64,000 nucleotides of DNA from an uncultured Bacilli bacterium (GCA_934162665.1 CAKPJN010000003.1:1-64000), one strand, 5' to 3'. Shown: positions 7,942 to 17,859, counted from the first letter of the stretch. The notes: generated by a model from the sequence alone, not told the origin. Program-made: numbers and translations.

Positions 7942-10118
7942 GATCCTCCTCCTCCACAGGAAGAACATCCACCACCACATGATGAACAACCTCCACCACA
8001 AGATGAGCAACCACTAGAGCTACCGCTAGAGCTTCTAACAGGCTCTGGATAATAAACATTATCATACAAATTATGGAATGAATCAATTCTATTAAAATCA
8101 TAATTTCCCATATCAACTTCTGGAGTTGGTATATTTTCAAATTTGTTAATCCATTTTTTAGATATTCCTAAAACATAAGTATATGGAAGTATATTATAAA
8201 AGTAATTTGGATTTTCATTAACTAATGATTCTAATTTTTCTTTTTCTACCGTAATTAAGAAATTTCTAAATCCTTTAACTTGTGCTGTTATTTTTTCGCC
8301 ATACTCTGTCTTTCTTTTCATTATAATTGTAAAATAAACATTTATAAATATGCAAATAAATGATAAAGTGTAAACTATTTTCCAACTAGGATCCATGTCT
8401 TCAACTAAACAATATGATACTAAATATAGAATTAATATTAAGATAGAAATGAATATAGATTGAATCATTTTCTTTGTAGCAATTTTATCATCAATCATAT
8501 CTTTCAATTTGGTCTTTAATTTTTCTTCAACATCATCAAATGCTTTATAAAATGTTTTATGTTCGCTTAAAATTACAACATCCTTATTTTCAAACAATCT
8601 ATTATATACTGTTCTTTCTAAATCAGTTAATGCAGATAATTTTGATACTGCATCATAATATTTCTCTGAATCGATTTTATATTGAGTTTGACTCTTTTCG
8701 TATTCTTCTTTTCTCTTATTTAATTCATCAAATCTACTTTCTTCATTATCGCTAATTATTTCGATAAATCCTTTTTCAACCAAACTATCCTTTACTGCAA
8801 GAAATTTCTCCATATTAGATTTTACTACTTTTTGATCGCCTTTTTTAAATAAATATGTCATCATAGTTAATTCTTTTTTATCTAATATTGTTGGATCTGC
8901 TAATTTAAGTTTTTTAACATTAATAACTCTATCTGGTACTAAATCATCAAATGATAATTGTTCAACTGGTTTAATCATCAAATTTGTTATTTGTATATTT
9001 TTATCTTTATCTTTCAAATCTTCAATTTTAATATATCCTTTACTTGCTAGTTGGATAATTAATGAAATAGTAAGTTTTTTATTTGTTTGTTTTCCATAAA
9101 TATACCCAATTTCAGCAGAACTATAATTCTCTGGTGGATAGAATTCAACAGTTTGTGGTTGTTTTGGAAAATCCTTACCATGTTTCCTCCATCTAATAAA
9201 ATTCCATATTGTAATACCAAAAATTATTAAACATAAAATAAATGAGCCAAAACCATAATTCCAACTTCCTCCAACAAAATATCCCTCAGGAAGTTCAATG
9301 TCAATTGTCAATGATTTTTCTAATACCTCATCTCCATAATAAGAAGGCATTTCACAATTTCCATATTCATCTATATTCCATTCTTGACTACAATACTCTT
9401 TTTCTTGATAATCATAATACTTTTCTTGATTAAATTCCGCATAAATAGTATTACCACTTATACGATAATCAACAAATTCATTTGCATTAGTTTCTCTATA
9501 TTTATCTAAAAAGAAATTAACTTTTGTACCACTTATATTTTTAGGCATATTTACTTGTATTGAAGCATTCTTTATTTCTGTCCCCCAATAATCTCCATAA
9601 GCATGGAATATTAACTCATCGAATCCTTTATATGGATCTTTACCCATATCATAAGTATATTTAATTACATAATTTTTTTCGCCTGAACCAACATATTCAT
9701 CAGCACTACCTATTTTAATTCTTTTTTTCTTTTTTACTGTATCAATAGTATATTCATCACCAACTGCTCTATAATTGCTTATCGTTGATTTTCTTTTAAT
9801 TGTTTTTCCATCTTTAGCTGTGTATTCAAGCCATTGTGGTGTAAATTTATAAATTCCATGTTTGTAACTTGAAGTAAAATTAACTGTTAAATTCTCAGTT
9901 ACATCAATTGTATTATCTTCATTTACATCTAATACCACATTATAAGCAGATATATCAAAACCGTCTGCCAAGTGCATATTTTCATCATCACTGTCATCAA
10001 ATATAGAAAAAATTCCACTAAATATAGTACCGATTATTATTATTCCTAAATAACCAAACCAAATCCATTTAAAGAAGGAACCTATACAACTAAGACACCC
10101 TTTCTTTTTCTTAGCCAT
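7935..10118 (-). CDS. DUF2207-type membrane protein with a triple Cys-rich heptad tail
   Basis: The 727-residue protein has a DUF2207 layout: a membrane helix at ~19-41, an external beta-rich domain at ~50-260, a helix at ~285-303 (SFILCLIIFGITIWNFI), a large cytoplasmic region, a helical pair at ~562-612, and a soluble C-terminus predicted inside the cell. DUF2207 proteins commonly end in Gly/Ser runs. Here the end is SSGSSSG followed by three exact GCSSCGG units and GGSW, with Cys at residues 704, 707, 711, 714, 718 and 721. The N-terminus also has a short GCLSC. The start is TAATG-coupled to ppdK, and the stop overlaps the radical SAM gene. A paralogue at 38890-40800 has a Gly/Ser tail without Cys and no radical SAM neighbour. 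DUF2207 function is poorly known. Confidence 0.85.
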   Translation of the reverse strand: MAKKKKGCLSCIGSFFKWIWFGYLGIIIIGTIFSGIFSIFDDSDDENMHLADGFDISAYNVVLDVNEDNTIDVTENLTVNFTSSYKHGIYKFTPQWLEYTAKDGKTIKRKSTISNYRAVGDEYTIDTVKKKKRIKIGSADEYVGSGEKNYVIKYTYDMGKDPYKGFDELIFHAYGDYWGTEIKNASIQVNMPKNISGTKVNFFLDKYRETNANEFVDYRISGNTIYAEFNQEKYYDYQEKEYCSQEWNIDEYGNCEMPSYYGDEVLEKSLTIDIELPEGYFVGGSWNYGFGSFILCLIIFGITIWNFIRWRKHGKDFPKQPQTVEFYPPENYSSAEIGYIYGKQTNKKLTISLIIQLASKGYIKIEDLKDKDKNIQITNLMIKPVEQLSFDDLVPDRVINVKKLKLADPTILDKKELTMMTYLFKKGDQKVVKSNMEKFLAVKDSLVEKGFIEIISDNEESRFDELNKRKEEYEKSQTQYKIDSEKYYDAVSKLSALTDLERTVYNRLFENKDVVILSEHKTFYKAFDDVEEKLKTKLKDMIDDKIATKKMIQSIFISILILILYLVSYCLVEDMDPSWKIVYTLSFICIFINVYFTIIMKRKTEYGEKITAQVKGFRNFLITVEKEKLESLVNENPNYFYNILPYTYVLGISKKWINKFENIPTPEVDMGNYDFNRIDSFHNLYDNVYYPEPVRSSSGSSSGCSSCGGGCSSCGGGCSSCGGGGSW
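7938..8012 (-). repeat. Three perfect 7-residue Cys/Gly/Ser repeats at the end of the DUF2207 protein
   Basis: The codons spell GCSSCGG three times and then GGSW. The amino-acid repeat is exact but the codons vary (TGT/TGC, TCA/TCT/TCC, GGT/GGA), so protein-level selection rather than fresh DNA duplication maintains it. The last Gly codons (GGA GGA GGA) also form the Shine-Dalgarno of the next gene. Confidence 0.9.
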
Positions 10119-12745
10119 TATAATTTCACCTTCTTGATTGCGGCTTGAGCTGCAGCAAGTCTTGCGATTGGGACTCTATATGGAGAGCATGATACATAAG
10201 TTAGTCCAATTTTGTTAAAGAATTCTATACTCTTTGGATCTCCTCCGTGTTCTCCACATATTCCTAGCTCTATATTTTCATTTGTACTTTTTGCTAATTT
10301 TGTTGATATGTCTACTAATGTACCAACACCTTCTTGATCGATTGTCTGAAATGGATCAAAGGCAAATATTTTTTTATTATAATAGTCTTTTAAGAACTTC
10401 TCTGAATCGTCTCTAGAAAAACCATAAGTTAGTTGTGTTAAGTCGTTTGTTCCAAATGAGAAGAAATCAGCTTCTTTTGCAATTTCATCAGCTAATATAG
10501 CACTCCTTGGTAATTCAATCATCGTACCTAGTTTATAGTTAATTGTAGTATTATTTAATCGCATTACTTCATTAGCTGTTTTTGTGACAATATTTTTTAC
10601 AAACTTAAATTCATTAATATCACTTATTAAAGGTATCATTATTTCCGGAGTTACTTCTATATTTTCTCGTTTTACATTTATGGCTGCTTCTATAATAGCT
10701 TGAGTTTGCATAATAGCTATTTCTGGATAGGTTATATCTAGACGACAACCGCGGTGTCCCATCATTGGATTAAATTCTTTTAAAGAGTTTATTCTTTTTT
10801 CTAGATTTTCAAATGATATATTAAGGCTTACTGCTAATTCACTAATTTCTTCTTTTGTTTTTGGTAGAAACTCATGTAATGGTGGATCTAAGAATCTAAT
10901 TATTACACTATACCCTTCCATAGCTCTAAATAAACTTTCAAAATCATTTCTTTGATATGACAAGATCTTTTCTAAGGCTTTAATTCTTTCTTCTTTTGTA
11001 CTTGCACAAATCATTTGACGGAAGTAAAAAATTCTTTCTTTTTCAAAAAACATGTGTTCAGTACGACAAAGACCTATTCCTTCTGCTCCGAATTTCTTAG
11101 CAATCATTGCATCTTCTTTAGTATCGGCATTAGTTCTTATATGTAATTTCTTAACGTCATCTGCCCAATTCATAAATGTTTTGAAATCACCAGTTATTTC
11201 TTTTTCAGTTGTTTTTATCTGTTCTCCATATACATTACCTTCTGTTCCATCTAAACTTAGCCAATCTCCTTCATGATAAATAGAACCATCTTTAATTGTT
11301 AATGTTTTGTTTACCTCATCAATTAATAATTCTTCACAACCGGATATACAACATGTACCCATTCCACGAGCTACAACAGCGGCATGAGATGTCATTCCTC
11401 CACGAATAGTTAAAACACCTTTTGCGATATGCATTCCTTCTATATCTTCTGGAGAGGTTTCTAATCTTACTAAAATAATATCTTTTATACCGTTTTCAAA
11501 AGCGTTCTTTACATCTGTTGCACTAAAATATATTTTACCAGTTGCGGCTCCTGGAGATGCTGGCAACCCTTTAGCTATTACTCTGGCACTTTTTAGACTT
11601 TCTTCTTCAAATACTTTATGAAGCAATTGTTCTAAGTCTTTAGGATTTACTCTAAGTAGTGCTTCTTCTTTTGAAATCATTCCTTCATTTACTAAATCTA
11701 CAGCTATTTTAATCGCAGCTTGAGTTGTTCTTTTACCATTTCTAGTTTGAAGCATATATAACTTGGAATCTTCTATTGTAAATTCCATATCTTGCATATC
11801 TTTATAATGATTTTCTAATATATTGCAGATTCTTGTAAATTCTTCATAGCAATTTGGCATTACATCTTTTAGTGTATCAATTGGTTGTGGTGTACGAATA
11901 CCTGCCACTACGTCTTCTCCTTGAGCATTCATTAGATATTCTCCGAATAATTCTTTTTCGCCTGTTGCGGGATTTCTTGTAAATGCTACTCCTGTTCCAC
12001 AGCTTTCTCCTTTATTACCATAAACCATTTCTTGAATATTTACGGCTGTTCCTAGTTCAGAAGATATATTATTTAATTTTCGATAAGTTATTGCTCTTTC
12101 ATTATTCCAACTTCTAAACACAGCTTTTACAGTTTCTATTAACTGAATATATGGATCGGTTGGAAATGGTTCTTTAGCATAATTAAAATATTCGTGCTTA
12201 TATACCTCTATCACTTCTTTTAAATCTAATGATGTAAGTTCTGTATCATTAGAAATTCCTTTTAATTTTTTTACCTCATCAAATTTTCTTTCAAAAGATG
12301 ATTTAGGAAAACCTTTTACGACATCGGCAAACATTTGAATTAGTCTTCTATATGAATCATAAATAAACCTTTTGCTTTCTTCGTTTGATGAGAATTCATT
12401 AACTATATCTTCATTAAGTCCTAGATTTAGGACTGTATCCATCATTCCAGGCATACTAATTGGTGAACCACTTCTTACTGATACTAATAAAGGATTTTTA
12501 CTGTCTCCAAATTTTTTACCTGTTTCTGTTTCTAACTGTTTGATGTGATCTATTATTTCTGAAGTAATACTTTCGTCTAAAACTTCGTTATCATTATAAT
12601 ATTTTTTACAAGCATCCGTTGTAACCGTAAAACCTTTTGGAACAGGAAGTCCAAGATTTGTCATTTCGGCAAGATTTGCTCCTTTTCCTCCTAAAGTGTC
12701 ACGCATTTCTTTATTACCTTCATGAAATGAATATACATATTTCAT
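10118..12745 (-). CDS. ppdK: Pyruvate, phosphate dikinase
   Basis: The 875 residues match the usual full length of PPDK. The N-terminal ATP-grasp part begins KYVYSFHEGN...LGGKGANLAEM and includes SVRSGSPISMPGMMDTVLNLG. The central phosphohistidine domain has the catalytic His in GGMTSHAAVVARGMG. The C-terminal PEP/pyruvate TIM barrel includes FGTNDLTQLTYGFSRDD and CGEHGGDP. The enzyme interconverts ATP, Pi and pyruvate with AMP, PPi and PEP, and works as a PPi-linked glycolytic or gluconeogenic step in many anaerobes. No PPDK regulatory protein is seen nearby. Its stop overlaps the start of the DUF2207 gene (TAATG), so these unrelated functions are translated together. The start is preceded by GGAGG. 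Confidence 0.97.
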   Translation of the reverse strand: MKYVYSFHEGNKEMRDTLGGKGANLAEMTNLGLPVPKGFTVTTDACKKYYNDNEVLDESITSEIIDHIKQLETETGKKFGDSKNPLLVSVRSGSPISMPGMMDTVLNLGLNEDIVNEFSSNEESKRFIYDSYRRLIQMFADVVKGFPKSSFERKFDEVKKLKGISNDTELTSLDLKEVIEVYKHEYFNYAKEPFPTDPYIQLIETVKAVFRSWNNERAITYRKLNNISSELGTAVNIQEMVYGNKGESCGTGVAFTRNPATGEKELFGEYLMNAQGEDVVAGIRTPQPIDTLKDVMPNCYEEFTRICNILENHYKDMQDMEFTIEDSKLYMLQTRNGKRTTQAAIKIAVDLVNEGMISKEEALLRVNPKDLEQLLHKVFEEESLKSARVIAKGLPASPGAATGKIYFSATDVKNAFENGIKDIILVRLETSPEDIEGMHIAKGVLTIRGGMTSHAAVVARGMGTCCISGCEELLIDEVNKTLTIKDGSIYHEGDWLSLDGTEGNVYGEQIKTTEKEITGDFKTFMNWADDVKKLHIRTNADTKEDAMIAKKFGAEGIGLCRTEHMFFEKERIFYFRQMICASTKEERIKALEKILSYQRNDFESLFRAMEGYSVIIRFLDPPLHEFLPKTKEEISELAVSLNISFENLEKRINSLKEFNPMMGHRGCRLDITYPEIAIMQTQAIIEAAINVKRENIEVTPEIMIPLISDINEFKFVKNIVTKTANEVMRLNNTTINYKLGTMIELPRSAILADEIAKEADFFSFGTNDLTQLTYGFSRDDSEKFLKDYYNKKIFAFDPFQTIDQEGVGTLVDISTKLAKSTNENIELGICGEHGGDPKSIEFFNKIGLTYVSCSPYRVPIARLAAAQAAIKKVKL

Positions 12746-12812
12746 AATACAACCTCCTTATTATCTACTTTATTAGTATAACATAATATTAACTTTACTA
12801 GTAATTTAATTT

Positions 12813-12862
12813 AAAAAAAAGAAGATTAAATGTTTTTTATTATTCTCATTAAATCTTCTTTT
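12813..12862 (-). terminator. Terminator at the end of trxA
   Basis: Two 16-base arms (AAAAGAAGATTAAATG and CATTAAATCTTCTTTT) pair with one mismatch around a ~14-base loop. On the minus strand the hairpin is followed by a run of T. The upstream arm overlaps the last trxA codons. Confidence 0.8.
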
Positions 12863-13131
12863 GACAAGTATCCTGTCATTTGTCTTATAAGCACTTTATC
12901 TTTATATATTTGAATTGTTGGGACTGACATGATTGAAAATGATCTAGTTAATTCTTCAAATTTGTCTATGTCCACTTTTATTACTTCAATATTTTCTTTA
13001 GCAACTTCTTCTAATACAGGTGATAACATTCTACATGGACCACACCATGTTGCAAAAAAGTCCACTATACCTATTCCTTCTTGAGGAAGCATTTCTTCTA
13101 GGCTTTTATCGTTTGTTAAATAGTTTACCAT
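12826..13131 (-). CDS. trxA: Thioredoxin
   Basis: The 101-residue protein has the redox site FFATWCGPCRML (Cys30, Cys33), the buried Asp before it (IVDFFA), and the cis-Pro loop SVPTIQIYKD. It is a cytoplasmic disulfide reductase of normal thioredoxin length. It follows the CvpA gene by 12 bp and ends at a strong terminator, so it is the last gene of a cvpA-trxA unit. This pairing also occurs in other Bacillota. The start follows AAAGGAGG at good spacing. No thioredoxin reductase lies in the window. Confidence 0.96.
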   Translation of the reverse strand: MVNYLTNDKSLEEMLPQEGIGIVDFFATWCGPCRMLSPVLEEVAKENIEVIKVDIDKFEELTRSFSIMSVPTIQIYKDKVLIRQMTGYLSKEDLMRIIKNI

Positions 13132-13143
13132 TTTATCCTCCTT

Positions 13144-13857
13144 TTAATATTTTTCAAGTACAGTTTCAATATTTTTTACTGTATCTAGTTTATCTAGAGC
13201 ATCTAATTTTTTTATTTCTTTTACTGATACCACTTTATATTTTAACATTATATCTAAGCATTCTAGATTAATTTCATTAGTAGTTTGTGTATTATTATTG
13301 ATATTATCCACCAATTCATAAATATCAGATATTGCATTTCCAATATTTCCTATACTACTAGATAGTATTGGGGTATTATGAATTATCTTGTTTGAAAGAC
13401 TGCTTTCTTCATAACCTGGTATTTGTTTTAATGGAATAGCTAGTGCTACTAAGATGACGAACATTATTATATATCCTTCTATTAATCCTATTATTAAACC
13501 CAATAATTTAGAAGGTAAAGCTAAAATTATAGTAGCGTTTACTATTTTTTGCATAATGCCAGTTACGGCCATTATATAACTAAATATTCCATATAATACA
13601 GATGCTATAAAGGCAAATGCTATTACTTGATAGATTAAAATATTTAATGTAACTACTCCTTCTAGATTACCGCTAAATGTAAAGAAAGGTAAATATTTAC
13701 ATAGAATGTCACCTACTACATTTTTTAAGTTAAAAGCTATTATAAATATTAAAACTGTTCCAATTAAAAATACTACTTCTTTTAATACTCCTCTTTTCCA
13801 ACCGACTAACCCTGTCATTAGAATCATTAATATAATAATTACATTAAATAGATTCAT
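13144..13857 (-). CDS. CvpA-family membrane protein
   Basis: The 237-residue protein has four hydrophobic helices in the first ~155 residues. The opening, NLFNVIIILMILMTGLVGWKRGVLKEV, fits the CvpA family pattern (helix, Gly-x-x-x-Gly, then a basic turn). A hydrophilic C-terminus of ~80 residues follows. CvpA proteins are linked to colicin V production in E. coli and to envelope stress elsewhere; their mechanism is unclear. It is the first gene of the cvpA-trxA unit, read divergently from rnhC across a ~90-base intergenic region. The RBS AAGGAGTTGATGAT overlaps the start. Confidence 0.85.
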   Translation of the reverse strand: MNLFNVIIILMILMTGLVGWKRGVLKEVVFLIGTVLIFIIAFNLKNVVGDILCKYLPFFTFSGNLEGVVTLNILIYQVIAFAFIASVLYGIFSYIMAVTGIMQKIVNATIILALPSKLLGLIIGLIEGYIIMFVILVALAIPLKQIPGYEESSLSNKIIHNTPILSSSIGNIGNAISDIYELVDNINNNTQTTNEINLECLDIMLKYKVVSVKEIKKLDALDKLDTVKNIETVLEKY

Positions 13858-13903
13858 ATCATCAACTCCTTGTATTTTTATTATAAACTATTTTTATAAA
13901 TTA

Positions 13904-13912
13904 TGCTATAAT
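13904..13912 (+). promoter_or_regulatory. Extended -10 promoter of rnhC
   Basis: TGCTATAAT is a perfect extended -10 element (TGn plus TATAAT) 39 bases before the rnhC ATG, in the divergent intergenic space. No good -35 is needed for such a site and none is obvious. Confidence 0.6.
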
Positions 13913-13950
13913 ATTTTTAGATGTTAAATTCATAAAAAGAGGTGTCAAAA

Positions 13951-14862
13951 ATGAATGTTGTTATTAAAGTAAATGATGAAATTAAACAAAAGATGATTGA
14001 ATATTATAAGGATAAATGTCGTGATAAAGTAATTCCTTATGTTGTTTTTCAAGCAGAAGATGAAGATACTGTAATTACTATGTATGAATCTGGTAAAGTA
14101 ATGTTTCAAGGAGTAAGTGCTGATGTTGATGCATCTATGTGGGGAGTAGCTTTAGAAAATACAAAAGAAAAAAAAGATGCTAAAAAAGAAGAAGATAAAA
14201 AATATTATTATTGTTCTTCTATAGGATCTGATGAAGTTGGTACTGGGGATTATTTCGGACCTATTGTCGTTACTGCTTGTTATGTTTCTAAAGATGATAT
14301 TCCTTTCTTAGAAGAATTAGGTGTTGGAGACTCTAAAAAAATTGATGATGGAAAGATATTAAAAATTGCTCCAAAGATTGCTAAAAAAATTAAATATCGA
14401 AGTATAATTTTAAGTAATAAAGAGTATAACGAAAAATATCAAAAAGATGTTAATATGAATAAAATAAAAGCTATTATGCATAATAAGGTTTTGTATCAAT
14501 TAAATAATGAAGAAAGACCGAAATACGATTATATTATTGTTGATGAGTTTGCTCGTGAAGCTAGATATTATGAATATATAAAAGATATGAATGAAATTCA
14601 AAGAAATATTACATTTATGACTAAAGCTGAAGATAAAAATATGGCAGTTGGTTGTGCTTCTATTATTAGCCGTTATATTTTTTTAAAGGAATTTGATAAG
14701 TTAAGTGATTCACTTCATATTCCACTTCCTAAAGGTGCTGGAAAAAATGTTGATGAAATTGGTGAAGAAATAGTTGAGAAATACGGAGAAGATAAGCTTA
14801 GTGAAGTTGCGAAACTTAACTTTGCTAATACTCAAAGAATATTAAAGACGATTATATTTTAA
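13951..14862 (+). CDS. rnhC: Ribonuclease HIII
   Basis: I choose the ATG at 13951, eight bases after AGAGGTG; a GTG inside that site is less likely. The 303-residue protein has the N-terminal DUF3378/TBP-like substrate-binding domain of RNase HIII (residues 1-~75), a Lys/Glu linker, and the catalytic RNase H fold. The signature SSIGSDEVGTGDYFGP carries the Asp-Glu pair (94, 95) used by RNase HIII, and YIIVDEF gives a further acidic residue. It removes RNA from RNA-DNA hybrids in the cytoplasm. It is monocistronic, convergent with dnaJ, and shares a bidirectional terminator with it. Confidence 0.95.
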   Translation: MNVVIKVNDEIKQKMIEYYKDKCRDKVIPYVVFQAEDEDTVITMYESGKVMFQGVSADVDASMWGVALENTKEKKDAKKEEDKKYYYCSSIGSDEVGTGDYFGPIVVTACYVSKDDIPFLEELGVGDSKKIDDGKILKIAPKIAKKIKYRSIILSNKEYNEKYQKDVNMNKIKAIMHNKVLYQLNNEERPKYDYIIVDEFAREARYYEYIKDMNEIQRNITFMTKAEDKNMAVGCASIISRYIFLKEFDKLSDSLHIPLPKGAGKNVDEIGEEIVEKYGEDKLSEVAKLNFANTQRILKTIIF

Positions 14863-14886
14863 TCGTTTTTTCTTTCCTTATAAATA

Positions 14887-14913
14887 AAAAAATGGCTTAT
14901 TCGCCATTTTTTT
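14887..14913. terminator. Bidirectional terminator between rnhC and dnaJ
   Basis: Arms AAAAAATGGC (14887-14896) and GCCATTTTTT (from 14903) are perfectly complementary around a 6-base loop, with A and T runs on both sides. The dnaJ stop codon lies in the loop. It can end transcripts from both directions. Confidence 0.9.
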
Positions 14914-16045
14914 CTGTAAATTTATTAAATTTTGATAAGATGTTATCTTCTAATAATGTTTCATTTAATTTATCAATTAACTTCTTTTGATCTCTTGATA
15001 GTTTTTTAGGTGTAATTACTTTCATTATTAAGTACATATCACCTTTGGAATGGTTAGATTTATTATCAATACCCTTTCCTTTTATTCGTTGTTTGTCCCC
15101 ACTATCAGTACCGGCTGGAATATTTATTTTTACATTTCCATATATAGTTGGAATTTCTTTTTTGCAACCTAGGATTGCTTCTGTTATAGTTAATGGAACT
15201 TCTAAATAGATATCGTCGTTATCTCTTATAAAGAAGTCGTGTTTTTCAACAGTAAATTCTATATAAAGATTTCCATTTGGTCCGCCATTAGTACCAGGAT
15301 TTCCTTTACCGCTTACCCTTAATCTATTTCCTGTATCAATTCCAGCTGGGATATTTACAGTTATTTTTTTATTTTTAGTAACTTTTCCAGTACCATGACA
15401 TTCCTTACATTTTCTTTTAAATGTTTTGCCAAGTCCTCCACAATCTGGACAAGTACTTTTAGATAAGAATGAACCTAATATAGAGTGTTGCTCTCTTGTT
15501 ACAGTACCACTACCATGACAGGTTTTACATTCTTCCTCATCAAAGCCACCTTTTCCATAACATTCATCGCATTCTTCAACTACATCCAAATTGAATTTTT
15601 TCTCAGTTCCATATATAGCTTCTTCGAATGTTAAGTTCATATGCATTAATACATCAGAACCACGAGTTGCTCTAGATCTAGTAGATCCTCCTCCACCGAA
15701 ACCAGAGAATCCTGAGAAACCAGCTCCTCCTCCAAATATAGAATCAAAAATGTCTCCAAAATCAAAGTCTGCTCCTTGGAATCCTCCACCGAATCCATTA
15801 AATCCAGATGCTCCATTATTTACTCCAGCATGTCCATATTGATCATACATTTTTCTTTTTGATTCATCAGATAAAACTTCATAAGCCTCTTGTGCTTCTT
15901 TAAATTTTTCTGCAGCCTCCGGATTATCTTTATTTAAATCCGGATGATATTGTTTAGCTTTTTTACGAAAGGCACTTTTAATTTCTGCTTCTGTTGCACT
16001 TTTAGATACACCTAGGACGTCATAATAATCTCTTTTATCTGCCAT
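14897..16045 (-). CDS. dnaJ: Chaperone protein DnaJ
   Basis: The 382-residue protein has the full type I DnaJ order: a J domain with HPD ([12 protein letters not shown]) at ~30-40, a Gly/Phe-rich stretch at ~75-120, four zinc motifs ([36 protein letters not shown]) at ~158-225, and a C-terminal substrate-binding domain. It delivers unfolded proteins to DnaK and stimulates its ATPase. It lies 14 bp downstream of pepF and two genes after dnaK, so the usual dnaK-dnaJ adjacency is broken by a peptidase gene. It ends at the shared terminator with rnhC. Confidence 0.97.
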   Translation of the reverse strand: MADKRDYYDVLGVSKSATEAEIKSAFRKKAKQYHPDLNKDNPEAAEKFKEAQEAYEVLSDESKRKMYDQYGHAGVNNGASGFNGFGGGFQGADFDFGDIFDSIFGGGAGFSGFSGFGGGGSTRSRATRGSDVLMHMNLTFEEAIYGTEKKFNLDVVEECDECYGKGGFDEEECKTCHGSGTVTREQHSILGSFLSKSTCPDCGGLGKTFKRKCKECHGTGKVTKNKKITVNIPAGIDTGNRLRVSGKGNPGTNGGPNGNLYIEFTVEKHDFFIRDNDDIYLEVPLTITEAILGCKKEIPTIYGNVKINIPAGTDSGDKQRIKGKGIDNKSNHSKGDMYLIMKVITPKKLSRDQKKLIDKLNETLLEDNILSKFNKFTEKNGE

Positions 16046-16059
16046 TTACTTCACCTTCT

Positions 16060-17859
16060 TTATTCATTATATAGTTTTTCAAATTGTTTTGTAAGTTCTT
16101 CAAACTTATTTATAGCCTCATCCACTACTTTACTTTTTGTCATATCTATACCCAATGTTTTTAATTCATCAATTGGATACTCTCTACATCCCATTTTTAA
16201 GAATTCTATGTATTTATCTCTGAATTCTTTATCTCCATTATATATTTTTTCTGCAATATATGTAGATGCTGACATACTTGTTGCATATTTATATACATAA
16301 AATGCATTATAGAAATGCGGAATTCTTTCCCATTCATATCTTATGTTATCATCAATTACTACATCTTCTCCAAAATATTTTTTGTTTAGATCATAATAAT
16401 AATCACATATGATATCATTTGTTAATGGTTCGTTAGCTTCACGTCTTTTATACATTTCACGTTCAAATTCGGCAAACATAGTTTGACGATAGATTGTTGC
16501 TTTATAGTTATCTAGAAGTTCATTTAATATTAATAACTTTTCATCTTTATCTTTACTATTTTCTAACATATAGAATGAAAGTAATAATTCATTTACTGTT
16601 GATGCTACTTCGGCTACAAATATTTTATAATCTGCATATTGCCTTAGATTGTTTTTAGTTGAGTATAAAGTATGCATTGAGTGACCTAATTCGTGTGCTA
16701 AGGTTGATACATCTTTATATTTATTCTCATAGTTTGTTAAAATAAATGGATCTGTATCATATGTTCCACTAGAAAATGCTCCGGTTGTTTTTCCGACATT
16801 ATTATAAACATCAACTAAGTTATTATTAAAAATTTCTTTAGCTTGATTTATATAATCTTCTCCTAGGGGAGCTAAGGCCTCTAGTATTAGTCCTTTTGCT
16901 TCTTCATAAGTATATTCTTTTTCTTTTTTATCTACTACTTTTGCGTATAAATCATATATATGAATTTCGTCTAAATTCATAATATCTTTTTTTATTTTAA
17001 AATAGTTATATAGTTTATCTAGGTTTTTATGAACACTTTCTATTAAGTTATCATATACACCTATTTCAATATTATCACTAAATAGTGATGCTTCAATTGA
17101 TGAGGCAAAATTATAAACTTTATTTAGGGCAATAGTTGCGTCAATATCACCTGTATATGTCAAAGTTATTGTATTCTTGTAATTTGATAAAGTTTCATAT
17201 AATTTATTGAATGCGTCTTTTCTTACCCTTCTATCTTTTGATGATATAAATTTTGAATAATTACTTTCTGTTAGTTCTACTTCTTTTCCATCTTCATCTT
17301 TAATTATTCCATATTTTATCTCAGCGTCTACTAACATTGAATATACTTCTCCGGCAGTATACATAGGTTTTAATAATTTACTTACTAATTCTTCTTTTTC
17401 TTTTGATAAATAGTGTTCTTTATATCTTAAGTCTCTTTTAAATACTTCTAAGTAGCTATTTAAGAAATCACTTGATTTGGCATATTCTTCTATCTTCTTA
17501 AAATCTGTAGTATAGAATAGTTCGCTATAGAATGATTCATATTCATTTTGTTTAATACCAATATCCGAAATTAAACTTCCCATTTTTTGATATTCTACAT
17601 TAGTAGAATCTTCACTTTGATGAAGACTTGAATAACTTTGTAATTTATTTTGAAGTTTATCTATTTCTTCTTTTAATTTTAAAAAGTTAGTAAGATTTTC
17701 GGCAGTATCAAATAAATTTTTTTCATAATTTTTTATTTGTTCTACTTTTTCATTTAATAAGTTATAATCCTTATACCAATCTTCATTAGTCTTATAAATT
17801 CTTGTTAAATCCCATTTATACTTATCTTCTATTTCACTTCTAGTTTTTTGTTTTTCCAT
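16060..17859 (-). CDS. pepF: Oligoendopeptidase F (M3 family)
   Basis: The 599-residue protein has the M3 zinc site ALAHELGHSMHT (HExxH) at ~385-397 and the downstream Glu in VAEVASTVNE. The N-terminal helical half begins DKYKWDLTRIYKT, a typical PepF opening. It cleaves oligopeptides in the cytosol. The start follows AAGGAG. It sits between the dnaK terminator (33 bases upstream) and dnaJ (14 bp downstream), so it is probably reached by read-through from the heat-shock operon. A role in clearing peptides under proteotoxic stress is inference. Confidence 0.95.
   Translation of the reverse strand: MEKQKTRSEIEDKYKWDLTRIYKTNEDWYKDYNLLNEKVEQIKNYEKNLFDTAENLTNFLKLKEEIDKLQNKLQSYSSLHQSEDSTNVEYQKMGSLISDIGIKQNEYESFYSELFYTTDFKKIEEYAKSSDFLNSYLEVFKRDLRYKEHYLSKEKEELVSKLLKPMYTAGEVYSMLVDAEIKYGIIKDEDGKEVELTESNYSKFISSKDRRVRKDAFNKLYETLSNYKNTITLTYTGDIDATIALNKVYNFASSIEASLFSDNIEIGVYDNLIESVHKNLDKLYNYFKIKKDIMNLDEIHIYDLYAKVVDKKEKEYTYEEAKGLILEALAPLGEDYINQAKEIFNNNLVDVYNNVGKTTGAFSSGTYDTDPFILTNYENKYKDVSTLAHELGHSMHTLYSTKNNLRQYADYKIFVAEVASTVNELLLSFYMLENSKDKDEKLLILNELLDNYKATIYRQTMFAEFEREMYKRREANEPLTNDIICDYYYDLNKKYFGEDVVIDDNIRYEWERIPHFYNAFYVYKYATSMSASTYIAEKIYNGDKEFRDKYIEFLKMGCREYPIDELKTLGIDMTKSKVVDEAINKFEELTKQFEKLYNE

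Noticed and set aside
7942..8010. N-terminal extension of the radical SAM protein (Trp/Arg-rich, start at 8010)
   Set aside because: It is the out-of-frame reading of the Gly/Cys tail. A TTG with GGAGGAGGA is a better start.
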